DNA of 64,000 nt from JAGWBD01 sp965220615 (lineage in GTDB: Bacteria; Chloroflexota; Anaerolineae; Aggregatilineales; Phototrophicaceae), in assembly GCA_965220615.1 (NCBI GenBank), contig CBDCQL010000002.1, forward strand, positions 2,232,001-2,296,000, read 5' to 3'. Below the pieces are notes generated by a model. The model was not told the DNA's origin, searched no databases, and saw nothing but the letters and a program-made list of their open reading frames with translations. Both the position numbers and the translations under genes were made by a program. This document shows, piece by piece, positions 15,050-22,110 of this stretch; the stretch's first letter is position 1, and every line of letters begins with the position of its first letter.

Positions 15050-16041
15050 CGCATGGCCTCCTCACGGTTCATGCGCCGGATGTTGACGACCATGATGGGC
15101 ACCACGGCCACCATGATGACCAGCGCCAGGAAGCTGGCGTAGCCGGTGTCGAAGGCGCGGAACATCTGGTCGAACATCAGGTTGGCCATCACCTGCGTGT
15201 TCCAGTTGCCGTTGGTCATGGTCAGCACGATGTCAAAAATCTTGAGCACGGTGATGACGATCGTCGTCCAGACCACGAAGATCGTGCCCATTATCTGCGG
15301 CACCATGATGCGGAAGAAGGTCTGCACCTCGTTGGCGCCGTCGATGCGCGCCGCCTCCAGGGTCTCTTCCGGCACGCCGCGCAGCGCTGCCGAGAGCAGC
15401 ACCATGGCGAAGCCAGTCTGGATCCAGACGAGGATGATCATCAGAAAGAAGCTGTTCCAGACGGGGATCTGCATCACGTCGACCGCCTCGCTGCCGCCGC
15501 CGGTGTAAATGGCGTTCAGCAGGCCGATGTCCGGGTTGATGGCGTAGACGAACTTCCAGATGACGCTGGCGCCGACGAAGGAAATGGCCATCGGCATAAA
15601 GATCAGCGACTTGGCGATGTTGCCCCAGCTGACGCGGTCCGCCAGCACGGCGATCACCAGGCCGAAGATCACGCTGAAAGACGGCACGACGATGAGCCAC
15701 AGGATGTTGTTGCGAATCGATTCGACAAAGCGGAAGTCACCCAGCGCGCGCCCGTAATTCTCCAGGCCCACGAAGACGTCGCCGCTGCTGTCAAAAAAGC
15801 TCAGGTACAGGGTCTGTATGGCCGGATAAACGAGGTAGATGCCGAGAATCACCAGCGCCGGCCCCACAAAGAGCCAGGGGCGGATGCGTTCGCGCTGTTT
15901 TTCGCGGCTCTGGAATACCCCGTCCACAAGGCCCTTGTCCGGCAACAGGCGGTCCAGCAGCCAGTTGCTGCCATAAAAATAAAGCGCCATGGCGCCAACG
16001 CCGATGACGATGGCCAGAAGAGCGTTTATCAGTCTTTCCAC
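15046..16041 (-). CDS. Sugar ABC transporter permease, AglF/MalF type
   Basis: A 331-residue permease with helices starting with a short N-terminal anchor (ALLAIVIGVGAMALYFY), then a second near residue 60 (WLFVGPALVILGIYLVYPA). The MalF-type EAA loop is VPEETLEAARIDGANEVQTFFRI. The extra N-terminal helix and cytoplasmic segment match AglF-like proteins. The start is a GTG at 16039-16041, supported by GGAGG 8 bp upstream. It is separated from the binding-protein gene by two hairpins, and overlaps the AglG-type gene by 4 bp. Confidence 0.9.
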   Translation of the reverse strand: MERLINALLAIVIGVGAMALYFYGSNWLLDRLLPDKGLVDGVFQSREKQRERIRPWLFVGPALVILGIYLVYPAIQTLYLSFFDSSGDVFVGLENYGRALGDFRFVESIRNNILWLIVVPSFSVIFGLVIAVLADRVSWGNIAKSLIFMPMAISFVGASVIWKFVYAINPDIGLLNAIYTGGGSEAVDVMQIPVWNSFFLMIILVWIQTGFAMVLLSAALRGVPEETLEAARIDGANEVQTFFRIMVPQIMGTIFVVWTTIVITVLKIFDIVLTMTNGNWNTQVMANLMFDQMFRAFDTGYASFLALVIMVAVVPIMVVNIRRMNREEAMR

Positions 16042-16081
16042 GGGGAAACCCTCCGAAATCTGGAGGCTTGCGGGAATGGCG

Positions 16082-16108
16082 ACCGGGGTGGCGTAACGCC
16101 ACCCCGGT
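16082..16108 (-). promoter_or_regulatory. Hairpin between sugar-binding protein and permease genes
   Basis: ACCGGGGTGGCG / CGCCACCCCGGT, a perfect 12-bp stem closed by a 3-nt loop, with no T-run. It plays the same positional part as the hairpins at 7051-7120 and 52361-52401. Confidence 0.65.
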
Positions 16109-16115
16109 ACTCATT

Positions 16116-16139
16116 GTGCGCCCGCGGGAGAGCGGGCAC
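16116..16139 (-). promoter_or_regulatory. Second hairpin after the sugar-binding protein gene
   Basis: GTGCGCCCGC and GCGGGCAC can pair with one bulged base, starting 4 bp after the binding-protein stop. Weaker than the neighbouring stem. Confidence 0.4.
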
Positions 16140-16143
16140 GGAT

Positions 16144-17511
16144 TTACTTGATCGCGTCCCAGGCCGCCTGGATGTCGGCTGCAACTTCCTCGGCGGAAGC
16201 GCCGCTGACGAAGTCCACCATGCCGGTCCAGAAAGCGCCGGCGCCGATCGCGCCCGGCATCAGGTCGGAACCATCGAAGCGGAAGGTGGTCGCCGCCAGC
16301 AGAATCTCGCCCTGGCCGCGCAGCGCGTCATTGGCGTAGGCCTCGACGTTCACGCCCAGATGCGGCGTCAGGAAGCCACTCTGCGCCATCCAGATTTCGT
16401 TGGCCAGAGGTGTGGCCAGGAAGTCCAGCAGCACGCGCGTGGCATCGCTGTCATTGGTGATGGCCCACAGTGTGCCGGCACCCAGCACCGGCTTGCCCAG
16501 GTCCTCGCCTTCAAAGGCCGGGAAGTAGAAGAAGTCCGCGTCCACGCCCAGCTCTGTGCCTTCCGGCAGGAAGGAGGAAATGAAGCTGGCCTGACGGTGC
16601 ATGTAGCAGTTCGGCGGGACGGTGAACATGCCCGCCGGGCTCTCGCGGAAGTCCGTGCCGGCCACGCCCATGGCGCCGCCCTCAACCCAGGCGTCGTTCT
16701 TGGCGAACATGCCGAAGACGTTGAGCGCGTTCACAATGCGCTCGTCGGTGAAGGGGATGTCATTGGTCACCCAGCCGTCGTAGACCTCGGGCGGCTGCGT
16801 GCGCAGCATGATGTCCTCAACCCAGTCGGTGGCCGGCCAGCCGGTGGCGCCGCCACTGCCGATGCCGATGCACCAGGGGGTGCCGCCGTCGGCCACGATC
16901 TGTTCGCTCAGCGCGATCAGCTCTTCCATGGTCTGGGGAATCTCGTAACCGGCCTCGTCGAAGGCGTCCGGCGAGTACCACACCAGGCTCTTGACGTCGA
17001 CCTTGTAGAAGAAACCGAAGTATTGCGGGTCGCCCATCGCGTCGGGATAGGTGCCCAGGTCCACCCAGGACTGGCCCGCGGCGTAATTCTCAAGCACGGC
17101 GTTGCGCAGGTCGTCACCCAGCGGAACGAGTCCGCCCTGGCTGGCCACGTCAGCGGCGAGGCCAGGCTGCGGGAAGACCGCGATATTGGGCGGACTGCCG
17201 GCCTCGATGTCGATGATGATTTGCTGCTCGAAGTCATCCGAGCCGGCGTGCACCACGTCGGCGCCGGTGGCTTCCTCGAAGTAGGCGAATACGGATTCAA
17301 CCAGGTCGCGGTCAACACCCAGCCAGGGGCTGAAAACCCGGATTTCCTCACCGCTCAGGTCCATCATGGAAAAGGCGTCCAGGTCCTCCCAGTGGAAGGG
17401 GCCCTCGCCAACCGGAAACATCAGGTGGCCGTCGGCGCTGGTGAGGCTGCCGCCCAGCAGGCCGGCCACCAGTACAAGCGCCAGGGCGAAGGTACAGGTC
17501 TTGCGGGTCAT
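16144..17511 (-). CDS. Sugar ABC transporter substrate-binding protein, AglE-like
   Basis: A 455-residue exported receptor with an N-terminal signal peptide (MTRKTCTFALALVLVAGLLGG) and no obvious lipobox. The body has the SBP_bac_1 character: DLVESVFAYFEEATGADVVHAGSDDFEQQ near the N-terminus and, later, PWCIGIGSGGATGWPATDWVED, a signature of alpha-glucoside-binding AglE-type proteins. GGAG lies 8-9 bp upstream of the ATG. It is the first gene of the three-gene importer operon. An alpha-glucoside or similar oligosaccharide is the likely ligand by family resemblance. Confidence 0.88.
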   Translation of the reverse strand: MTRKTCTFALALVLVAGLLGGSLTSADGHLMFPVGEGPFHWEDLDAFSMMDLSGEEIRVFSPWLGVDRDLVESVFAYFEEATGADVVHAGSDDFEQQIIIDIEAGSPPNIAVFPQPGLAADVASQGGLVPLGDDLRNAVLENYAAGQSWVDLGTYPDAMGDPQYFGFFYKVDVKSLVWYSPDAFDEAGYEIPQTMEELIALSEQIVADGGTPWCIGIGSGGATGWPATDWVEDIMLRTQPPEVYDGWVTNDIPFTDERIVNALNVFGMFAKNDAWVEGGAMGVAGTDFRESPAGMFTVPPNCYMHRQASFISSFLPEGTELGVDADFFYFPAFEGEDLGKPVLGAGTLWAITNDSDATRVLLDFLATPLANEIWMAQSGFLTPHLGVNVEAYANDALRGQGEILLAATTFRFDGSDLMPGAIGAGAFWTGMVDFVSGASAEEVAADIQAAWDAIK

Positions 17512-17669
17512 TCACTCTCTCCTTGAAACTAGTCGTTTGCTTCACGTAACACGACAGGCCCGAAACTGCCGCCGGAGCCACGATCAACCGGATTGTGTTC
17601 GACAGGGGAGCAAGGCCCCGCAGGTTGCGTCGCACTCACCGGCCGGAAAGTCGAAGCCTGCTGCCTGAC

Positions 17670-17678
17670 AGTCTAGCA
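17670..17678 (-). promoter_or_regulatory. Extended -10 promoter of the sugar importer operon
   Basis: Minus-strand TGCTAGACT fits TGnTAnnnT, about 160 bp before the binding-protein start and just after the glutamine synthetase terminator. The long leader may hold an operator, but I see no clear LacI-type palindrome. Confidence 0.4.
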
Positions 17679-17716
17679 GCCCTGCCCGGCAGGCGGAAGT
17701 GCGAATTGCAAGAGAT

Positions 17717-17751
17717 GCAACAACAAAAGAGGGCGCCCGCAGTGGACGCCC
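17717..17751 (-). terminator. Rho-independent terminator of glutamine synthetase gene
   Basis: On the minus strand GGGCGTCC-ACTGC-GGGCGCCC forms an 8-bp stem with one G-U pair, followed by TCTTTTGTTGTT. It starts 25 bp after the glnA stop codon. Confidence 0.7.
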
Positions 17752-17775
17752 CCTCCAATGGTCTGCCAGATGTCT

Positions 17776-19206
17776 CTAGCAGCCGAGGTAAAGCTGGAAC
17801 TCGTAGGGATGCGGCCGCATGGCGACGGCGTCCGCCTCTTCCACGCGCTTGTACTCAATGTAGGACTGGATGATGTCCTCGGTGAAGACGCCACCCTTCA
17901 GCAGATAGTCGTGGTCGTCCTGCAAGGCGTCCAGCACCGCGCCGAGGGTGCCCGGCACCACCGGCGTGCCAATGTCCTCTTCGTAGAGGTCGACGTCGCC
18001 CGGATCGCCCGGGTCGATCTGCTTCTCGATGCCGTCCAGACCGGCCAGCATCAGGGCCGGCAGGGCATAGTAGCAATTGGCGGCCGGGTCGGGGAAGCGC
18101 ACCTCGACCCGCTTGGTCTTGGGGTTGTTGCTGTAGACCGGAATGCGGATGGCGGCCGAGCGGTTGCGGTTGGAGTAAACGAGGTTGACCGGCGCCTCGT
18201 AGCCCGGCACCAGACGACGGTAGCTGTTGGTGATGGGGTTGGTGAAGGCCAGCAGCGAAGCCGCGTGCTTCAGGACGCCGCCCATGTACCACATGGCGAC
18301 CTGGCTGAGATTGGCGTATTCGTCGCCGAAGAAGAGCGGCTGGCCGTCCTTCCAAAGGCTCTGGTGAACGTGCATGCCGGAACCATTCTCCTCAAAGAGC
18401 GGCTTGGGCATGAAGGTCGCGATCAGGTTGTGCTGCTGCGCGACGTTCTTGATCACGTGCTTGTAGAGGCTGACCGTATCGCACATCTGCAACAGGGGCG
18501 CGTAACGCAGGTCTATTTCCGCCTGGGCGCCACCACCGACCTCGTGGTGATGCACCTCGACGTCGATCCCCAGCGCCAGCAACGTGGCGACCATGTCGGC
18601 GCGGACGTCCTGGGTCTTGTCCAGCGGCGGCAACGGGAAGTAACCCTGCTTGATGGGGTTCAGGTAACTCATGCGCGGGTCCGGGTCGTCCGTGTTCCAG
18701 AAGCCCTCGTGCGAGTCGACCTCGTAGTAACTGCTGTGCTGGTCGACCTTGTAGCGCACGTTGCTGAACATGAAGAATTCGAGCTCCGGTCCGAAGTAAG
18801 CCGTGTCCGCGATGTCCGAGTTCGCCAGGTAGGCCTCGGCGCGGTGGGCCACGCCGCGCGGGTCCCGGCCGTAGGGTTCTTCCTGCACGGGGTCGTACAC
18901 GTCGCAGACGAAGGCCAGGGTCTTGCGCGCGAAGAATGGGTCCACGTAGGCGGTGTTCAGGTCCGCCCGCAGGATCAGGTCGGACTGGTCAATGCTCTGG
19001 AAACCGCGCACGGAGGAACCGTCAAAGCCAAAGCCCTCCGCAAACAGGGCGGCGTCCGCGCCATCAATGGGCATGCTGAAATGCTGCGTCATGCCGCGAA
19101 TGTCGGTAAAGCGAATGTCCAGCTCTTCCACCTCGTTCGCGTTGGCCCAGGCCAGCAGCGCGTCGGCCGACTCCCGGGCATCAGCGGGCACCGTATAATC
19201 CATCAT
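17776..19206 (-). CDS. glnA: Glutamine synthetase, type I
   Basis: A 476-residue enzyme that makes glutamine from glutamate, ammonia and ATP, the main ammonia-assimilation step. Family motifs are present: GFGFDGSSVRGF, the metal-binding GPELEFF, the ATP-site segment beginning KPLFEENGSGMHVHQSLWK, the glutamate-binding NRSAAIRIP, and the C-terminal RPHPYEFQLYLGC. The length and the segment DVDLYEED, with a tyrosine near where the adenylylated Tyr lies in beta-subtype GSI, suggest the GSI-beta group, though this needs an alignment. GAGGAG lies 6 bp upstream of the first of two consecutive ATGs. It is transcribed alone, with its own terminator and promoter. Confidence 0.95.
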   Translation of the reverse strand: MMDYTVPADARESADALLAWANANEVEELDIRFTDIRGMTQHFSMPIDGADAALFAEGFGFDGSSVRGFQSIDQSDLILRADLNTAYVDPFFARKTLAFVCDVYDPVQEEPYGRDPRGVAHRAEAYLANSDIADTAYFGPELEFFMFSNVRYKVDQHSSYYEVDSHEGFWNTDDPDPRMSYLNPIKQGYFPLPPLDKTQDVRADMVATLLALGIDVEVHHHEVGGGAQAEIDLRYAPLLQMCDTVSLYKHVIKNVAQQHNLIATFMPKPLFEENGSGMHVHQSLWKDGQPLFFGDEYANLSQVAMWYMGGVLKHAASLLAFTNPITNSYRRLVPGYEAPVNLVYSNRNRSAAIRIPVYSNNPKTKRVEVRFPDPAANCYYALPALMLAGLDGIEKQIDPGDPGDVDLYEEDIGTPVVPGTLGAVLDALQDDHDYLLKGGVFTEDIIQSYIEYKRVEEADAVAMRPHPYEFQLYLGC

Positions 19207-19221
19207 GCTCTGCTCCTCTTT

Positions 19222-19233
19222 GGCAAATTTGCC
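19222..19233. promoter_or_regulatory. 12-bp palindrome in the glnA leader
   Basis: GGCAAATTTGCC is a perfect palindrome lying between the predicted transcription start and the ribosome binding site of glnA. It may be an operator for a nitrogen or other regulator. Confidence 0.4.
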
Positions 19234-19254
19234 CAGACTTTACGGGACGGCACC

Positions 19255-19260
19255 ATTATA
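19255..19260 (-). promoter_or_regulatory. glnA -10 box
   Basis: Minus-strand TATAAT, a perfect consensus hexamer, about 48 bp upstream of the glnA start, preceded by TTGTC. No good -35 is seen at 16-18 bp. Confidence 0.5.
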
Positions 19261-19372
19261 GACAAGGGTCAGGGGGCGGTTAGCGATAATGTTGACAAAA
19301 TGCGCCAGCCCTCACTGTTAATTATGGCCAGGAACCATGTCGGGGAGGCCGGGGTTTGCATGGCGCATTTCG

Positions 19373-19381
19373 TGGTAGACT
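19373..19381 (+). promoter_or_regulatory. Extended -10 promoter of the LysM/glycosidase gene
   Basis: TGGTAGACT matches TGnTAnnnT about 100 bp before the start codon at 19481. The rest of the 19207-19480 gap holds no gene that I can support. Confidence 0.4.
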
Positions 19382-19480
19382 TCTGCGGCGGTCCATACAA
19401 CGATCGGCCAGGCGCCATAGCGGTGTACGTCACCCAGTCAGGGCCGAATTGCGGGCCAGGTCAGAGAATCAGGAGGAAGT

Positions 19481-21094
19481 ATGCGTCGTCTTATGCTTTT
19501 GGCCATCGCACTGGCCCTGCTTTTGCCGGTCGCAGCCGCAAGCGCACAAACCACCCACACGGTGACGCGCGGCCAGACCCTGTATTCCATCTCCCAGCGT
19601 TACGGAGTCACGGTGGCGGACATTCTCGCGGCCAATCCCTGGGTTGGCAACGTCATCCACGCCGGCAACCAGCTGATCATCCCGGTGCCCGGTCAACCGG
19701 CGGCTCCCGCCCCGCAGCCCGGCCAACCCCAACCCACCACCCAGGAAGTCCGGCACACCGTCGCCCCTGGCGAATACCTTAGTCAGATCGCCCAGCGCTA
19801 CGGCGTCTCCTACATCGACATCATCAATCGCAACAACATCGCCAACCCGGACGTTCTCCACGTTGGCACGGTGCTGATCATCCCTGGCGTCGTCGCCGAT
19901 ACGACTCCCGCTCCCGTCACAGAAGGTGGGCAGCCGCAACCAGCCAGCGAAGTGCGACACACCGTCGCCAGGGGTGAGTACCTGGGCGTCATCGCCGAAC
20001 GTTACGGCGTGCTGGTGGCCGACATCCTGCGCCGCAACAACATCTCCGATCCCGACCTCGTCTACCCCGGCACCGTTCTCATCATTCCAGGCGTGGTGGC
20101 CACGCCAGATCCGGCAGTTGAGGGAGTTGAAGCGCCACCGCCACCGGTGAGCGTGCCGGCGATCGGCGGCGGTTTCGCCCTGGGCGGTCAGGCCCTCAGC
20201 TTCGCCTGGCCGCACCACATGCACGCCGCCCGCATGACCTGGGTCAAGCGTCAGGTGCGCTATCACGCGGGTGACAACGCGGCCAACGTGCGCGGCGTCA
20301 TTGATCAGGCCCACGGCGCCGGCTTCCGCGTGCTGCTCAGCGTCGTAGGTGAGCCCGGCCAGATGGCGGGCAACCCCACCGGCTACATTCAGGAATTCGC
20401 CAACTTCCTCGGCGGCGTGGCGTCGCTGGGGCCGGACGCCATTGAGGTCTGGAACGAGCAGAACATCGACCGCGAATGGCCCGGCGGACAAATCGGCCCG
20501 CAAGCCTATACCTCCATGCTCAGCCAGGCCTGGAACGCCATCAAGGGCGCCAATGCCAACGTGATGGTCATCAGCGGCGCGCCGGCGCCGACCGGTTTCT
20601 TCAACGGCTGCAGCGGCGCCGGATGTGACGATCTGCCCTTCATCCGCGGTATGGCCGCGGCCGGCGCCGCCAATTACATGGACTGCGTCGGCGTCCACTA
20701 CAACGAGGGCATCCTCGGTCCCGACGCCCGCAGCGGCGACCCGCGCGGCAGCAGCGGTCACTACACGCGCTACTACTCGCGGATGTTCGAGACCTACGCC
20801 TCCGTCTTCCCCGGCAAACCGCTCTGCTTCACCGAGATCGGTTACCTTTCCAGCGAAGGCTACGGGCCGCTGCCTGGCGGTTTCGCCTGGGCCGCCAACG
20901 TGACCGTCGCCAACCAGGCCGCCTGGCTTGGGCGCGCCGTCACGCTGGCGCGCAGCAGCGGACGCGTACGACTCTTCATCGTCTGGAACGTCGATGCCAC
21001 CCGTTACGACTCAGATCCGCAGGCCGGTTTTGCCATCGTGCGGCCCGGCGGGAACTGCCCCGCCTGCGCCTCGCTGGCGGCAGCCATGGCCTGA
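19481..21094 (+). CDS. Secreted protein: three LysM domains plus clan GH-A glycosidase-like domain
   Basis: A 537-residue exported protein. Residues 1-22 are a signal peptide ending ASA. Three LysM domains follow (about 25-69, 90-136, 158-204), each with TVxxGxxLxxIxxRYGV and ending LIIPG, separated by Pro/Gln/Thr linkers; these bind peptidoglycan or chitin-like glycans. Residues 227-537 form a TIM-barrel glycosidase-like domain with the two clan GH-A glutamates in place: IEVWNEQN (Glu326, acid/base) and LCFTEIGYLSSEGYG (Glu452, nucleophile). AGGAGG sits 4 bp before the ATG. The same C-terminal domain occurs in the protein at 32.0-34.1 kb after a different N-terminal part. Wall-linked polysaccharide hydrolysis is a reasonable guess; substrate unknown. 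Confidence 0.88.
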   Translation: MRRLMLLAIALALLLPVAAASAQTTHTVTRGQTLYSISQRYGVTVADILAANPWVGNVIHAGNQLIIPVPGQPAAPAPQPGQPQPTTQEVRHTVAPGEYLSQIAQRYGVSYIDIINRNNIANPDVLHVGTVLIIPGVVADTTPAPVTEGGQPQPASEVRHTVARGEYLGVIAERYGVLVADILRRNNISDPDLVYPGTVLIIPGVVATPDPAVEGVEAPPPPVSVPAIGGGFALGGQALSFAWPHHMHAARMTWVKRQVRYHAGDNAANVRGVIDQAHGAGFRVLLSVVGEPGQMAGNPTGYIQEFANFLGGVASLGPDAIEVWNEQNIDREWPGGQIGPQAYTSMLSQAWNAIKGANANVMVISGAPAPTGFFNGCSGAGCDDLPFIRGMAAAGAANYMDCVGVHYNEGILGPDARSGDPRGSSGHYTRYYSRMFETYASVFPGKPLCFTEIGYLSSEGYGPLPGGFAWAANVTVANQAAWLGRAVTLARSSGRVRLFIVWNVDATRYDSDPQAGFAIVRPGGNCPACASLAAAMA

Positions 21095-21135
21095 GTCGCT
21101 TCACCCGGGCAGCAGACCCGGGCGATATCCTCTGC

Positions 21136-21159
21136 AGGGCGCTCCTCACCGGGCGCCCT
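21136..21159 (+). terminator. Hairpin after the LysM/glycosidase gene
   Basis: AGGGCGC and GCGCCCT form a 7-bp stem with a 10-nt loop, followed by GTTGCTTC. The paralog at 34.1 kb ends in an equivalent hairpin. Confidence 0.5.
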
Positions 21160-21165
21160 GTTGCT

Positions 21166-21372
21166 TCAGATACCGGGCGCCGCGGCGGAGCGGCCCAGCG
21201 TGGCCAGCAGCAGGGCCAGGATGGCCAGCGACAGCACAATCAGGCCGACGGAGCGCCAGTCGCGCGCGCCGCGAATCATGCCGATGATGATGTGACCGGC
21301 GGCGAACACCAGCATCAGCGTACAGAGGTACAGTCGCTGGTCCGTCACGGGAGCGGTCGCGGACGCGTCCAT
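21166..21372 (-). CDS. Small two-helix membrane protein
   Basis: A 68-residue protein with two hydrophobic segments, LYLCTLMLVFAAGHIIIGMI (about residues 14-33) and SVGLIVLSLAILALLLATLG (about 41-60), joined by a basic loop RGARDWR. I recognise no family. It lies 50 bp downstream of the membrane-protein operon at 21.4-26 kb on the same strand, with GGGA about 9 bp before the ATG, and could be its last gene. The gap between is short enough for co-transcription. Confidence 0.5.
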   Translation of the reverse strand: MDASATAPVTDQRLYLCTLMLVFAAGHIIIGMIRGARDWRSVGLIVLSLAILALLLATLGRSAAAPGI

Positions 21373-21422
21373 CGCCTCAGGTCCCTGGCCCCGTAGCCGT
21401 CGAAAACCTCACCTGGCCTGCC

Positions 21423-22109
21423 TCATGCGCCCGGCGCCTGAGCGGGCGTCGGCGTGGGCAGGAGGACCTGCGCCTGCTGCACCACAAAGCCAAGGCGTTC
21501 GCTGAAAATGGTCAGGCTGGTGAGGATGGCCGCCCCGTAGATCGCGCCGAGGGTGATGACGATCACGCCCTGCCCCAGCACTGCCAGCAACTGAATGTGG
21601 CGCCGGCGCCGACCTGGCCCCTGCGGCGCCCGCCGCGCCTGATACTGAAAGTACACCAGCGTACAGATGACGCCGGCCGGCAGCAGGATGCTGTCGAGGT
21701 TGCCCGCCACGACTCCCACGCCGGTGTCGAAGAGCAGCGGGATCAGGGTGCCGTTGATGGCGCCATCCAGCGCCACGGCCGTGCCCACGCCGATGAGCAG
21801 CGCCAGCGCCAGGCGACTCAGCCCGTCCCCGCGCGATGACCAGGAGCGGGCCAGCAAGAGCAGGCCGATCAGCAGGGGCGCGGCGCCCAGCGTCAACTGC
21901 TCCGGCGTCACGTTGGGAGCAAGCAGGGTATCGTGAATCCAGGGAATCAGGATGCCATCCCAGATGACGATGGCGCTGTAGCCGGCCGCTACGCCGGCGA
22001 AGACGAACACCGCCAGGCGATACAGCAGGTTGTCGCCCAGCAAATAACTGAAAACCATCAGGGTGAGGAGAAAGGACGCCCACAGGCCGATCTGTTCCAC
22101 GCTCGCCAT
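21423..22109 (-). CDS. Multi-pass membrane protein, unknown
   Basis: A 228-residue integral membrane protein with about six helices, beginning MASVEQIGLWASFLLTLMVF; hydrophobic stretches include LAVFVFAGVAAGYSAIVIW, LGAAPLLIGLLLLA and LAVLGQGVIVITLGAIYGAAI. The C-terminus is a Pro/Thr/Ala tail. The ATG at 22107-22109 is one base after the stop of the FN3 protein gene, with AAGGGA 5 bp upstream, so translation is coupled. No known family is evident. It belongs to a block of five adjacent membrane-associated genes. Confidence 0.7.
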   Translation of the reverse strand: MASVEQIGLWASFLLTLMVFSYLLGDNLLYRLAVFVFAGVAAGYSAIVIWDGILIPWIHDTLLAPNVTPEQLTLGAAPLLIGLLLLARSWSSRGDGLSRLALALLIGVGTAVALDGAINGTLIPLLFDTGVGVVAGNLDSILLPAGVICTLVYFQYQARRAPQGPGRRRRHIQLLAVLGQGVIVITLGAIYGAAILTSLTIFSERLGFVVQQAQVLLPTPTPAQAPGA

Positions 22110-22110
22110 C

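Noticed and set aside
14009..15142. 377-residue plus-strand frame opposite the AglG-type permease
   Set aside because: Antisense shadow; the minus-strand frame has clear permease helices and an EAA loop.
17758..19782. 674-residue open frame on the plus strand across the glutamine synthetase gene
   Set aside because: It is the antisense shadow of a highly G+C-rich coding gene on the minus strand, which has full family motifs; the shadow has repetitive Val/Arg/Gly-rich composition and no family resemblance.
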